A DNA stretch of 64,000 bases from BAIKAL-G1 sp943369525 (GCA_943369525.1 CALRNL020000002.1:62001-126000), one strand, 5' to 3'; counted from the first letter of the stretch, positions 19,640 to 29,371 are shown. Translations and numbers: made by a program. The notes: generated by a model not told the origin, from the letters alone.

Positions 19640-21556
19640 TCAATAGTTGCCGCCACTGCGCCGTTGGTGCATGGCGGTGGTGCCGAGGGCATCGAGCAGG
19701 GCGCCATGGGTGACTTCAGCCACGATCAGCCAGTGGTCGCCGCATTCCATCCGCTGGGTCACCCGCGCCTCCAGCCAGGCCAGGGCATCCGCGAGGATCG
19801 GCTGGCCGCTGGGGCTGTGGTCTAGCGCCAGGCCGGCGAAGCGGTCGGCGCCCGGGGTGAAGGGCTGGAGAAACTGGCGCATCGGCCCGGTTTCGCGCCC
19901 CTCGGCCAGCACGTTCAAGGCGAACTGGTCGCCGCCATGGAGCAGGGTCTGGACGGCCCGATCCTTGGCCACGGCCACCATCACCCCCGGCGGGTTGAAG
20001 CTGGCCTGGCTCACCCAGCTGGCCACCATGGCGCCGCTGAGTTGGGCCTCGCCCTGCCCTTTGACGGTGGTGAGCACGCATAGGGGGCCTACCACCCGGC
20101 CGAGCGCCTGGATCGCCGGGTTGCTGCGGCTTTCGCTCAGGCCGCCACTAGCGCTGCGACGCTGGGTTTTGCGTTGCTGGGTCTGGAGCTGGCGGCCCAG
20201 GGCCGTGCCCGTTTCCTCACAGGCTTTGAGCGTCTGCGGGTCGGGGCTGAATTTCACCTTGATCGGCTCGAAGGCGAAGCGAAAGCCGCCATCGCGCAAC
20301 TTGCCTTCGAGCAGGTCGAGGGCTTCGCCGCTCCAACCGAAGCTGCCGAACACTCCCACCGGTTTGGCCCGGTCGCCTTCGGCCAGCAGGGTGCCCAGGG
20401 CTGAGACGATCGGTGTTGGTGCATGGCCGCCCAGGGTGGGTGAGCCGATTAGCACCGCATCGCAGGACTGGATTGCTCCAATCAGCTGGTCGGCCGGGGC
20501 GAATTCACAGTTGATGCTCTCCACCCGCACGCCGGTGCCGGCGATGCCGCGGGCGATCGCATCGGCGATGGCGGCCGTGTTGCCATAGGCGCTGGCGAAG
20601 AGCAGCGCCACCGACAGGCGGGCCCGCTCCTGGGGTTCGCCCCAGCGGCGGTACTCCAGCAGCAAACTGCGCCAGCTCTCGGCGATGGCCGGGCCATGGC
20701 CCGGGGCGATCGTGCGGATCGGCAGGTCATCGAGCCGGTCGAGCACGGTATCCACCTGGCGGGCCATCGGGGCCATCAGGCAGTCGTAGAAGTAGCGGCG
20801 GTCTTCTTCGTTGCTACTGCGGTTGGCTTCGGCCCAGTCGGGGCTGCAGAGGTGGGCGGCGAAGAACTTGCCACTCATCAGTAGGCCCGTGCTCTCTTCA
20901 AAGGCCAGCAGGGCCCCGGGCCAGCGGGGTGAGGGCGCGGGGATCAGGTGCAGCCGGTAGCTGCCGGCCAGGGGCCGGCTCACCTCCTGTTTGACCACAT
21001 CGATGGGCGGTAGGGGCGGGATCGCCGGCGCCGCTTCTGCCGTTGGCGTGCTGCCCGGGGCCTGGGGTTTCACCTGGCCCCAGAGATCCTCCAGCAGGCG
21101 GGCGCCGGCATTGGAGGCCACCAACATCAGGGCTGGCCAGCGGGCCGCCAGCTGGCGCAACAGCTCCACCCGGTTAGGGTTGACGTGGCCCACCACCACC
21201 TTCAAGGCGGCATCCGGTGCCAGGCGCTGCTCCAGCTCGGCCAGGAAGGGGGCGGCGAAGGAGGCCCCGAGGGGGTGGACCAACACGGGCGGCACGGCCT
21301 GGCCGCTGGCACCGGTGCCACCCTCAAACAAAAAGGCGTTGGCGCTGGTGCCCCGCTCCAGCCCGTATTCCACCTCAAAGCGCAGCCGTTTGGGACTGAG
21401 GCCGCGCAGGCAGACCAGGCCAGGCTCCAGCGGCAGCACGATCACGCGCCGATCGGCGCTGGTGGCTGGGGCGCTGGAGGCAGGGGTGCTGGGGAGAGGG
21501 GTGCTGGAGAGAGGGGCGCCCGCAGCAGGAGCACTGGTGGCAGGGGAGCTGGTCAT
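19640..21556 (-). CDS. flv1: Flavodiiron protein Flv1 (non-canonical class C)
   Basis: Class C flavodiiron proteins drain photosynthetic electrons to O2 as water. The 638-residue protein has the beta-lactamase-like domain, a flavodoxin domain (SVALLFASAYGNTAAIADAIARGI) and the C-terminal NAD(P)H:flavin reductase-like domain (GAMVASWVSQASFNPPGVMVAVAKD). In the diiron site only the last ligand is canonical: H124-x-N126-x-N128-R129 replaces HxExDH, R211 replaces the next His and K230 the next Asp, while H287 is kept. These substitutions match the pattern of Flv1 (and Flv2) partners, which act as heterodimers with a canonical subunit. The ATG overlaps the flv3 stop by one base. Confidence 0.93.
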   Translation of the reverse strand: MTSSPATSAPAAGAPLSSTPLPSTPASSAPATSADRRVIVLPLEPGLVCLRGLSPKRLRFEVEYGLERGTSANAFLFEGGTGASGQAVPPVLVHPLGASFAAPFLAELEQRLAPDAALKVVVGHVNPNRVELLRQLAARWPALMLVASNAGARLLEDLWGQVKPQAPGSTPTAEAAPAIPPLPPIDVVKQEVSRPLAGSYRLHLIPAPSPRWPGALLAFEESTGLLMSGKFFAAHLCSPDWAEANRSSNEEDRRYFYDCLMAPMARQVDTVLDRLDDLPIRTIAPGHGPAIAESWRSLLLEYRRWGEPQERARLSVALLFASAYGNTAAIADAIARGIAGTGVRVESINCEFAPADQLIGAIQSCDAVLIGSPTLGGHAPTPIVSALGTLLAEGDRAKPVGVFGSFGWSGEALDLLEGKLRDGGFRFAFEPIKVKFSPDPQTLKACEETGTALGRQLQTQQRKTQRRSASGGLSESRSNPAIQALGRVVGPLCVLTTVKGQGEAQLSGAMVASWVSQASFNPPGVMVAVAKDRAVQTLLHGGDQFALNVLAEGRETGPMRQFLQPFTPGADRFAGLALDHSPSGQPILADALAWLEARVTQRMECGDHWLIVAEVTHGALLDALGTTAMHQRRSGGNY

Positions 21557-23349
21557 CAGTAGTGGTTCCCCACTTTGCGGTGGTGGCGGGCGGTGCTGGC
21601 TTCGCTGTCGGCCACGTTGCCCTCCTCGACTTCGGCGTAGATGATCCAGTGGTCGGGACCTTCGAGCCGCTGGGAGACGCGGCAACCCAGAAACGCCAGG
21701 GCATCGCCGAGCACGGGGCCGCCGGCGGCGACGCCATCGAGGGTGTTGATGCCGGCGAACCGGTCGGCGCCGGGGGGGAAGCGGCGCAGGAAATGGCGCA
21801 GCAGCGGCTGGTGGTTGTCGTCCCGCAGGATGTTGAGCACGAACCGGTCGCCGACCTGCATTAGGGCCTCGATCGCCCGGTCCTTGGCCACGGCCACCAT
21901 GATCCCGGGTGGGTCGAAGCTGGCCTGGCTCACCCAGCTGGCCACCATGGCGCTGCTGCGGGCGGTGTCCCCCTCGCTCTGGCGCGCGGTCACCACGTAG
22001 AGCCCCCCCGAGAGGCGGCCCAGGGCCCGATCCAGGTCGCCATCAAGGCTTTTCATGGCCGCGATCGTTTTGGCCTTGGTGAGCAGTTGGCCCAGGTCGG
22101 TGCCGGCCTCTTCGCAGCGCTGGTAGTCCCCGCCCTGGGGCACCTGGCGGATCCGCAGGGAGTCAAAGGCCTCCTTCTGGCCCAGGCTGCGCAACTGGTC
22201 GGCCACGGTGTCGATCGGCACGTCGTTGCCACCAAAGGCGTCGTAGCAGGCCACCCATTGCTTGGCTTGCAGGCTGGCCAGCAGGGTGCCGATGGCGGTC
22301 TGGAGGTCGGCGTCGGGCTGGGCGGGCCAGGTGGGCACCACCACGGCGCTGGCCTCGCCGATCAGGGCCGCCAGCTCCTGGGGGTCGGTGGCCCGCAGGT
22401 CCACCAGTTGCACCTGGGCTTCGGCCTTGCCGATGCCGCGGGCGATCGCCTGGCTGAGGCGGTCACAGAAGCCGTATTGGCTCAAGTAGCAAACGGCGGC
22501 ATAGGTCTCGCCGCGGCTGCGCTGGCTGCTCCACTCGCGGTAGTCCTCCACCCACAGGCCCAGGTGGTGGCGCAGCAGGGGGCCATGGCCGACGGCGATC
22601 GTGGTGATCTCCGGCAGGCTGTCCATGCGCTTGAGCGCCTGCAACACACTGCGGGCGTTGGGACCCATCAGGCAGTCGTAGTAGAAGCGGAAATCGGGGG
22701 CGATGGCGCCCGGGTCGCTATCAAAAACCTCTTCGCTGCAGTAGTGCAGACCGAAGGCATCGCAGGTGTAGAGGATGCCCGTGCCGTGGTCAAACGAGAA
22801 GATCGTGTCGGGCCAGTGCAGGTTGGGGGCGCTGAGGAATTCAAAGCGGTGCTCGATGCCGCTGGTGGGGTTCGTGCCCAGCTCCAGGGTTTCGCCACTT
22901 TTCACAGCCCGGCTTTTGAAGGGCCGATGCACCTGATCTTCGAGGAACTGGATCGCTACTTTGGACGCAACGATCTCAATTTCAGGATTGCGCTCGATCA
23001 GGTCACCGATCAGGCCGGAGTGGTCCGGCTCGGTGTGGGACACGATTAAATAATCGATCTCTTTTGGATCAATCTGGCCCTCGAGTAGGGGGATCCAGCT
23101 GTCGCGGAATTTGGCGTGGGAGGTATCGATAAGGGCCGTGCGTTCGCCCCGCACTAGGAAGGCGTTGTAGGTGGTGCCGTTGCGCAGGCCGAATTCAATG
23201 TCAAAGCGGCTGCGGTCCCAGTCGAGCGAGCGGATCGTGCTGGTGTCGGCTCCGATCCCTTCGCTTTGCAGGCTGAGCCGGGGCGCGCTGGGCCCACCGA
23301 TTTCGTTGGTGGCGGTGCTGGCGGCGGAGGTGGGGGCCACGGGGGTCAT
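21556..23349 (-). CDS. flv3: Flavodiiron protein Flv3 (canonical diiron site)
   Basis: The 597-residue partner of Flv1. It keeps the full diiron ligand set: H105-T-E107-P-D109-H110, H178 in LHWPDTIF, D197 in TCDAFG, and H255 in VGHGP. The flavodoxin and C-terminal flavin-reductase domains (DLDRALGRLSGGLYVV ... SAMVASWVSQASFDPPGIMVAVAKD) follow. Together Flv1/Flv3 carry out the Mehler-like reaction on the stromal side of photosystem I under fluctuating light. The gene precedes flv1 and its stop overlaps the flv1 start (TGATG), so the two are translationally coupled. The ATG at 23349 lies in a 204-base gap with no obvious regulator binding site. Confidence 0.93.
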   Translation of the reverse strand: MTPVAPTSAASTATNEIGGPSAPRLSLQSEGIGADTSTIRSLDWDRSRFDIEFGLRNGTTYNAFLVRGERTALIDTSHAKFRDSWIPLLEGQIDPKEIDYLIVSHTEPDHSGLIGDLIERNPEIEIVASKVAIQFLEDQVHRPFKSRAVKSGETLELGTNPTSGIEHRFEFLSAPNLHWPDTIFSFDHGTGILYTCDAFGLHYCSEEVFDSDPGAIAPDFRFYYDCLMGPNARSVLQALKRMDSLPEITTIAVGHGPLLRHHLGLWVEDYREWSSQRSRGETYAAVCYLSQYGFCDRLSQAIARGIGKAEAQVQLVDLRATDPQELAALIGEASAVVVPTWPAQPDADLQTAIGTLLASLQAKQWVACYDAFGGNDVPIDTVADQLRSLGQKEAFDSLRIRQVPQGGDYQRCEEAGTDLGQLLTKAKTIAAMKSLDGDLDRALGRLSGGLYVVTARQSEGDTARSSAMVASWVSQASFDPPGIMVAVAKDRAIEALMQVGDRFVLNILRDDNHQPLLRHFLRRFPPGADRFAGINTLDGVAAGGPVLGDALAFLGCRVSQRLEGPDHWIIYAEVEEGNVADSEASTARHHRKVGNHY

Positions 23350-23553
23350 GGGCAGGGGCCTCTGCAGGGGGTGACTCTGGAGACCCCCACGTTAAGAACG
23401 GTCCCAACCGGCCTGGCTGGGCGATCGATTGGCTCTGCTGATCGGCCCGATGGCTTTGGAGAATGGGTTTGGCTAAGGACTTGGGGCAAGGGTTTGGGTT
23501 AAGCGCTCCTTAGGTGCTGCGTGGTCCCAGGGACCCGGGCCCGCGGGACTTGT

Positions 23554-24462
23554 TTAGGGATTGCAGAACAAACAGTGCCCAGGATCGGCGGCTTGGAGGC
23601 CATCACGCCGCGGCAGGTCCTGGCGATGGTCACAGCGAACGCAGCCGAAGACTTCCGCCTCAACCAGCTCGGTGGCCTGGCCACACCAGCGGCAGGGCAA
23701 CCCCAGCCGCAGCTCAACCCGTCCCCAGCCTGGGCTGCCGCAGGCGGGGCAGGCCCGGGCGATCCGGCGCACGAGGCGGAAGGCCAGCTCCCGGATGGTG
23801 GCCATGCGGGTGGGGTTGAGGTGGGCGCGCATGTCGGTTTCCACCAGGGCCAGGCCATCGGCGGAGGCGTGACAGGCCTCGGCAATGGCGGTTTGCAGGC
23901 CTGAGGCCGTTTGAAGACCTTTGCGAACCCCGATGGAGCCGGCCCCCTGATTGGGGCGCACGATCAGGGCATGGGAGGGAAAGCCAACCTGTTCAAGCCA
24001 GGGGGCCATGGCTGTGTCCGCGCTGACGCAGCAATGGTTGAAGTTGGTGCGGCGCGCCAGCAGCTGCTCGCAGATGACCAGGCCCTGGTCCCGGTCGATG
24101 AAGGTCATCCACTCCTGGCCGACGGGCAGAAAGGGGATGGCGGGATGGGGTCCAAAGCTACCCTCACTTGCTAGCCCCAGGCCCAGGCCGGTCGCCACCA
24201 TGCCGGCTTCAGCCTTGAGCCGGCAGGTGGTGGGCCCATCACTGGGCCGGGGAATCTCGCCACTGAAGCTGCCGAGGCTGTCGGTGTCGAAGGCTTCAGC
24301 CACCACCAGGTTCATCCCTAAGGCGAGGCGGAAGGGACGGGCCATGGCGCGCTCCTTGCCATGGCAGGTGGCCAGGCTGACGGGCCGTCCGGGCGGCTGG
24401 AGCGGGGCCCATGGGTTGGCACCGTCAGAACGGCCGTCAGCAGTTTGGCCTGAGCTCGCCAT
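23554..24462 (-). CDS. DUF6671-like hypothetical protein with a C-terminal zinc ribbon
   Basis: About 302 residues. The N-terminal 200 residues include the well-formed sequence RPFRLALGMNLVVAEAFDTDSLGSF and FLPVGQEWMTFIDRDQGLV, and ADTDMRAHLNP-type segments; the last 70 residues contain four CxxC-type pairs (CPACG, CRWCG, CVRCDH, CLFCNP) typical of a zinc ribbon. I associate this arrangement with DUF6671, which has no established function. The ATG at 24462 is used; a GTG at 24477 would add five residues. It is divergent from the transporter operon. Confidence 0.75.
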   Translation of the reverse strand: MASSGQTADGRSDGANPWAPLQPPGRPVSLATCHGKERAMARPFRLALGMNLVVAEAFDTDSLGSFSGEIPRPSDGPTTCRLKAEAGMVATGLGLGLASEGSFGPHPAIPFLPVGQEWMTFIDRDQGLVICEQLLARRTNFNHCCVSADTAMAPWLEQVGFPSHALIVRPNQGAGSIGVRKGLQTASGLQTAIAEACHASADGLALVETDMRAHLNPTRMATIRELAFRLVRRIARACPACGSPGWGRVELRLGLPCRWCGQATELVEAEVFGCVRCDHRQDLPRRDGLQAADPGHCLFCNP

Positions 24463-25060
24463 GGAGCCAATAACCACCTCTCCAAAGGATAGGTAGGGCC
24501 CTAGGCCTGGCTGCGGATTGGTCGCCTAGTTGATGAATCACCGGCGCTAATGACCATGATCGTTGCTGCTGAAGGGTCTAGGGATGGGCTCCTCGGCAGC
24601 AATCGCCGCCAGGGAATGGGGCGCAAGTGCTAGGGCCCCAGCCCTGTGGGATCTGGTCTGGGGTGCCCCTGCCAGCCCATTCCTGGCGGCGAGGGTGTGT
24701 TGATCCTGGTGGATTAGGGCCTCGGAGAAATGGCCCTTGCCAGCGGATTAGGGCCTGTTCTGCGGCAATTAACCGGGGAATTGGGCCAGCCATGGCCACT
24801 GATAGCGCCGGCTTATCGGTCCCATCCGCAATGCTGCATCACCACCCCACCCAACCCCATTCCCCAGCCTTTACCGTTTCTCGACCGGCAACGGTATCCA
24901 ATGTTTCATCTCTAGACCCCCAGCTGGGGCCAAGGATGTTCCGCCTTGGCGAGCCTGCCTAAGGGAGCTTGTTTTGCCGACAAAATGATGCTTTTGAGCG
25001 ACAAGTTCTGTCGTTCTCTTTCTCTCCTGCTCCGAATTCCGTTCTCCCTATCTCAATTCA
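24463..25060. other. 598-base intergenic leader of the nitrate/bicarbonate transporter
   Basis: No convincing gene is visible. Two short plus-strand frames near 24627-24962 and 24730-24915 look spurious. The stretch contains the inverted repeat at 24872-24896 and, closer to the first gene, several short partial repeats (CAAAATGATGCTTTTG around 24979-24994; CGACAAGTTCTGTCG near 25000). I see no clear NtcA site (GTA-N8-TAC) and no clear CmpR-type site, but I checked by eye only. The length and the lower-GC character just before the ATG suggest a regulated promoter region. Confidence 0.6.
24872..24896. promoter_or_regulatory. Operator-like inverted repeat upstream of the transporter operon
   Basis: TACCGTT (24872-24878) and AACGGTA (24890-24896) are exact reverse complements separated by 11 bases, giving half-sites about 18 bases apart centre to centre, roughly two helical turns. 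This is the form expected for a dimeric regulator. It lies about 165 bases before the first transporter ATG. Which protein would bind it is unknown. Confidence 0.45.
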
Positions 25061-26398
25061 ATGACAACCCGTCGTCGCTTTGTCGCCCTCCTTGGCAGCG
25101 CCATGGTCGGCTCCTCTCTTCTGGCTGGCTGCCTTGGCAATCCGCCCGATCCTGGCGGCAGCAGCGCCCGGGCTCCGGTCGCCGCCAATGGCGCTGCCGC
25201 CAAGCTCGAAACCAGGACCATCAGCCTCGGCTTCATCCCCATCCTCGAGGCGGCTCCGCTCGTGGTGGCGGTGGAGAAGGGCTTCTTTGCCAAGCATGGC
25301 CTGGAGGTGAACCTCACCAAGCAGGCCAGCTGGCCCTCCGCCCGCGACAACGTGGTGCTTGGTTCCGCCGGCGGCGGCATCGACGGCGGCCAATGGCAGA
25401 TGCCGATGCCCCAGATGATCAGCGAAGGTGCGATCACCGATGGCAAGAAGGTGCCAATGGTGGTGCTGGCGATGCTGATGAGCCAGGGCAACGGCATCGC
25501 CGCCGCCAATGGCGTCAAGGATGGCAACCTCAGCGTCGATCTCAAGAAGACCTCGCCGGGCTTCTTCGATTCGTTTGCCCAGAAGACGGGCAGCAAGTTC
25601 AAGGCCTCCTACACCTTCCCCAAGGCCAACCAGGAGATCTGGATCCGTTATTGGCTGGCGGCGGGCGGCGTGGATCCCGACAAGCAGGTGGAACTATTGA
25701 CCGTTCCCGCCACCGAGACCCTGCAGGGTATGCGCAACGGCTCCATGCAGGCCTTCTCCACCGGCGATCCCTGGCCCACGCGCATCGTCAAGGACAAGAT
25801 CGGCTACCTGCCGGCGATCACCGCCCAGATCTGGAAGTCCCACCCCGAGGAATACCTGGCCGTCCGGGCCGACTGGGTAGACAAGCACCCCAAGGCCACA
25901 GTGGCGCTGCTCAAGGGCCTGATCGAAGCCCAGCGGTGGATGGATAAGCCCGAGAACCGATCTGAGGTGGCGAGACTCCTCAGCTCCCGCAAGTGGTTCA
26001 ACGTCCCAGTGCCGGTGCTGGAGGAGGCGCTCATGGGCCAGTACAAGCTGGGCGCCCAGATGAAGCCGGAAACCGACCCAGCCATGGGACCGCTCTATTG
26101 GGCGAGTGATCGGGGTGTGATCTCCTACCCCTACAAGAGCCTCACCCTCTGGTTCCTGCTGGAGTCGATTCGGTGGAAATTTTATCCGGGGGTGATCGAC
26201 ACGGTCGAGCAGGCCCAGGCGATTAACGACAAGGGGACCCGCGAGGATCTCTGGATCCAGGCGGCCAGGGAACTGGGCCTTCCCGCTTCCGAGATTCCCA
26301 CCGCTTCCAGCCGCGGCAAAGAAACCTTCTTCGATGGCGTCGTCTACGACCCGGCCAATCCCAAGGCCTACCTCGACGGCCAGACGATCAAGAAATGA
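25061..26398 (+). CDS. NrtA/CmpA-family substrate-binding lipoprotein (nitrate or bicarbonate)
   Basis: A 445-residue periplasmic binding protein with a twin-arginine-like start (MTTRRRF), hydrophobic segment and lipobox LAGC (C24), so it is anchored in the inner membrane. Family blocks are LGFIPILEAAPLVVAVEKGFFAKHGL, KQASWPSARDNVVLG (W91) and IWIRYWLAAGGVDPDK. Whether nitrate or bicarbonate binds is unresolved: residues recalled as distinguishing the two differ from nitrate NrtA at Q191 (His in NrtA) and E264 in HPEE (Lys in NrtA), which leans to a CmpA-type, bicarbonate-binding pocket. It begins an operon with the permease and two ATPase genes. Confidence 0.85.
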   Translation: MTTRRRFVALLGSAMVGSSLLAGCLGNPPDPGGSSARAPVAANGAAAKLETRTISLGFIPILEAAPLVVAVEKGFFAKHGLEVNLTKQASWPSARDNVVLGSAGGGIDGGQWQMPMPQMISEGAITDGKKVPMVVLAMLMSQGNGIAAANGVKDGNLSVDLKKTSPGFFDSFAQKTGSKFKASYTFPKANQEIWIRYWLAAGGVDPDKQVELLTVPATETLQGMRNGSMQAFSTGDPWPTRIVKDKIGYLPAITAQIWKSHPEEYLAVRADWVDKHPKATVALLKGLIEAQRWMDKPENRSEVARLLSSRKWFNVPVPVLEEALMGQYKLGAQMKPETDPAMGPLYWASDRGVISYPYKSLTLWFLLESIRWKFYPGVIDTVEQAQAINDKGTREDLWIQAARELGLPASEIPTASSRGKETFFDGVVYDPANPKAYLDGQTIKK

Positions 26399-26484
26399 CG
26401 CCCCGGGCCCGGGCTCAAATCCAGCGCCCCTGAGTTCTTCTCTTCCGCCATCTGTTTCCCATTCTTTTCTAGGAGTTTCCTTTC

Positions 26485-27318
26485 ATGGTTCCCGTTCCCT
26501 CCCCCCGTAAGGGTTCCAACGCGAGTCCCCTGGGCTGGCTGACCCGCAGCTCCGCCAGCTGGCTGCCACCACTGCTGGGCACCGGTGGCTTCCTGCTGCT
26601 CTGGCAGCTGCTCTCGATCAGTGGGGCGATTGCCCTGCCGGCACCGTCCAGCCTGCTCACCGAAGAGCGCACTAGGACCCTGATTCTCTATCCCTTCTAT
26701 GACCGGGGCGGCCTCGACAAAGGTCTGTTCTGGCAAACCCTGGCCAGCCTCAGCCGGGTGGCCCAGGGCTACACCCTTGCCGCCCTGGTGGGCATTGCCG
26801 TGGGCATCACGATCGGTCTCAAGCCCACCATCAACCGCGCCTTCGATCCCCTGTTCCAGTTCCTGCGCATGGTGGCGCCCCTGGCCTGGGTGCCGATCGC
26901 CCTGGTGTTGTTCCAGAAAAACCAGCCCGCCGCCATCTTCGTCATCTTCATCACGGCGATCTGGCCGATTCTGATCAACACCGCTGAAGGGGTGCGCCAG
27001 ATCCCCCAGGACTACCGCAATGTGGCGTTGGTGCTGCAGATGTCGAGCCGACGTTTCTTCACCAAGGTGCTGATTCCATCGGCCCTCCCTTACATCTTCA
27101 CCGGCCTGCGCATCTCCATTGGCCTGGCCTGGCTGGCGATCATTGCCGCCGAGATCGTGATGCCCGGCACCCTTGGCATCGGCTTCTTCATCTGGGATGC
27201 CTACCAGCAGAACTACGTGGGCGAGATCGTGCTCGGCGTGATCTGGATCGGCGCCATCGGTCTGATCCTCGATCGCCTCATGGCCTGGCTGCAGACCCGC
27301 ATCTCCCCTGGCCAGTGA
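26485..27318 (+). CDS. NrtB/CmpB-family ABC transporter permease
   Basis: The 277-residue integral membrane subunit forms the translocation path. Hydrophobic segments are at about residues 27-50, 95-117, 130-165 and 200-260, with a basic, Arg-rich cytoplasmic loop (EGVRQIPQDYRNVALVLQMSSRRFF) where the ATPase-coupling helix of these permeases lies. The ATG is preceded by AGGAG nine bases upstream (CTAGGAGTTTCC). It sits 86 bases after the binding-protein gene. The NrtB/CmpB family assignment is from the sequence and context. Confidence 0.88.
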   Translation: MVPVPSPRKGSNASPLGWLTRSSASWLPPLLGTGGFLLLWQLLSISGAIALPAPSSLLTEERTRTLILYPFYDRGGLDKGLFWQTLASLSRVAQGYTLAALVGIAVGITIGLKPTINRAFDPLFQFLRMVAPLAWVPIALVLFQKNQPAAIFVIFITAIWPILINTAEGVRQIPQDYRNVALVLQMSSRRFFTKVLIPSALPYIFTGLRISIGLAWLAIIAAEIVMPGTLGIGFFIWDAYQQNYVGEIVLGVIWIGAIGLILDRLMAWLQTRISPGQ

Positions 27319-27370
27319 TGGCCTCCTGTTCCCCTTCAGCTGCTTCCCCCCTACCCCAGGAGTCCCAACG

Positions 27371-29371
27371 ATGACCGCACTGGTAGATGTTCAATCGATC
27401 GACAAGAGTTTCGATCTCCGCGGCGGCGGCACCTATCTGGCCCTTCAGGGCATTGATCTGCAAATTCGCAAGGGGGAATTCATTTCCCTGATCGGCCACT
27501 CCGGTTGCGGCAAGTCCACCTTGCTCAACATGATCGCCGGCCTTGACCTGCCCAGCGAAGGCACCGTGCTGCTCGATGGCGAAACCATCAAGCGGCCCGG
27601 TCCCGACAAGATGGTGGTGTTTCAGAACTACTCGCTGCTGCCCTGGCTCACGGTGCGCGAGAACGTGGCCCTGGCGATCGACGAGGTGATGGGTGATTTG
27701 CCCCGCGCCGAGCGCGATGGGCTGGTGCAGGAACACCTCGACATGGTCGGCCTGGGCCCTGCCGCCGACAAGTTGCCCCAGCAGCTTTCTGGAGGCATGC
27801 GTCAGCGGGTGGCGATCGCCCGTGCCCTGGCGATCCGCCCCAAGCTGCTGCTGCTCGATGAACCCTTCGGGGCGCTCGATGCCCTCACCCGGGGCAATCT
27901 GCAGGAGAAGTTGATGCAGATCTGCAACGAGCACGAACTCACCGCCGTGATGGTCACCCACGAAGTGGACGAGGCGGTGCTGCTCTCCGACCGCATCGTG
28001 ATGCTCACCAACGGGCCGGGCTCGGTCATCGGCGGCATCCTCGAGGTGGACATCCCCCGGCCACGGCAACGGCTGGAGGTGGTGCACCACCCCAGCTACT
28101 ACAGCCTGCGCTCGGAGATCATCTACTTCCTCAACCGCCAGAAGCGGGTGAAGCAGTGGCGCGCCCGGCCCCACGCCACCGTGGCCCGCCATGGCCTGGA
28201 GAAGGTGAACCTGGATTTGGGCTTCCTGCCCCTGGCCGCCAGTGCTCCGCTGGCGGTGGCCGAAGCCCATGGCCTGTTCGCCAAGCATGGCCTCGATGAG
28301 GTGAGTCTGATCCGTGAAACCACCTGGCGCGGCATCGTCGACGGCCTGGTGGACGGCACCCTTGACGCTTCGCTGATGCCGGCGGGAATGCCCACCTGGA
28401 TGACGGCCGGTGGCCATGGCGGTGCTCCCCTGCCGATCGTCACCTCGCTCACCCTCAGCCGCAACGGCAACGGCATCACCCTGGGTCGCCGGCTGGCGGA
28501 GCAGGGGGTGCGCACGGTGGAGGACTACCGCGCCTACCTCAAAAGCCATGGGCGCGACCCCCACACCATGGGGATCGTGCACCAGGCCTCGATGCATAAC
28601 CTGCTGCTGCGCTACTGGCTGGCGGCCAACGGTATCGACCCCGACAAGGACGTGCACCTGCAGGCCCTACCGCCGGCCCAGATGCTCGCCGACCTCAAGG
28701 ACGGCAGCATCGATGGCTATTGCGTTGGTGCCCCCTGGCTCGACCGGGCCATCCGTGACGGCCACGGGATTGCGGTGGCGGGCGACCTGGCGATCTGGCC
28801 TGGCCACCCCGGCAAGGTGCTGGGCGTGCGCGAAGACTGGGCGATCACCTATCCCAACACGCACATCGCCTTGACCAAGGCGTTGTTGGAGGCCTGTCAG
28901 TACTGCGCCGATCCGGCCCACTGGGGCGAGCTGAGCCAGCTGCTCAGCGATCGCCGCTACCTGGGAATCAAACCCGAGCTGATCCGCTTCAGCGAAGCCA
29001 GCCCCGAGGTGGATCGCGCCGGCCCAGAGAGCGAAGCGGCGGTGCCCCACCACCTCTTCTTCGGGGAGGGGTTGAACCGGCCCAGCCGAACGGAGCACCT
29101 CTGGATGATGACCCAGATGGCCCGCTGGGGTGACATCCCGCTGCCGCGCAATTGGGTGGAGATCCTCGAACGCGTCTGCCAGGTGGGGGTGTTCAGCACC
29201 GCTGCCCGGGAGCTGGGTCTGGACGCGATCAGCTATCAACGCCAGGGTATCGAGCTGTTCGATGGCAAGGTCTTCAACGCTGAAGACCCGATTGGCTACC
29301 TCAACGAGCAGTCGATCAAGCGCGATTTCAGCATCGCCGAGATTCCCCTGGCGCCACCCCGTCGGAGCTGA
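27371..29371 (+). CDS. NrtC/CmpC-family ATPase fused to a NrtA-like domain
   Basis: A 666-residue fusion found in nitrate and bicarbonate transporters. The N-terminal ATPase has Walker A GHSGCGKST (about 42-50), signature LSGGMRQRVAIARALA and Walker B LLLDEPFGALD. From about residue 275 a domain homologous to the binding protein begins (LDLGFLPLAASAPLAVAEAHGLFAKHGL); in known members it senses intracellular substrate and inhibits transport. The corresponding position to E264 of the binding protein reads HPGK here, so this regulatory domain keeps a lysine. AGGAG precedes the ATG (CCCAGGAGTCCC). The family is clear; the substrate is not. Confidence 0.9.
   Translation: MTALVDVQSIDKSFDLRGGGTYLALQGIDLQIRKGEFISLIGHSGCGKSTLLNMIAGLDLPSEGTVLLDGETIKRPGPDKMVVFQNYSLLPWLTVRENVALAIDEVMGDLPRAERDGLVQEHLDMVGLGPAADKLPQQLSGGMRQRVAIARALAIRPKLLLLDEPFGALDALTRGNLQEKLMQICNEHELTAVMVTHEVDEAVLLSDRIVMLTNGPGSVIGGILEVDIPRPRQRLEVVHHPSYYSLRSEIIYFLNRQKRVKQWRARPHATVARHGLEKVNLDLGFLPLAASAPLAVAEAHGLFAKHGLDEVSLIRETTWRGIVDGLVDGTLDASLMPAGMPTWMTAGGHGGAPLPIVTSLTLSRNGNGITLGRRLAEQGVRTVEDYRAYLKSHGRDPHTMGIVHQASMHNLLLRYWLAANGIDPDKDVHLQALPPAQMLADLKDGSIDGYCVGAPWLDRAIRDGHGIAVAGDLAIWPGHPGKVLGVREDWAITYPNTHIALTKALLEACQYCADPAHWGELSQLLSDRRYLGIKPELIRFSEASPEVDRAGPESEAAVPHHLFFGEGLNRPSRTEHLWMMTQMARWGDIPLPRNWVEILERVCQVGVFSTAARELGLDAISYQRQGIELFDGKVFNAEDPIGYLNEQSIKRDFSIAEIPLAPPRRS

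Noticed and set aside
24627..24962. Short plus-strand frames in the transporter leader
   Set aside because: No start signal or conserved block; composition differs from the surrounding genes, and this region is better explained as a regulatory leader.
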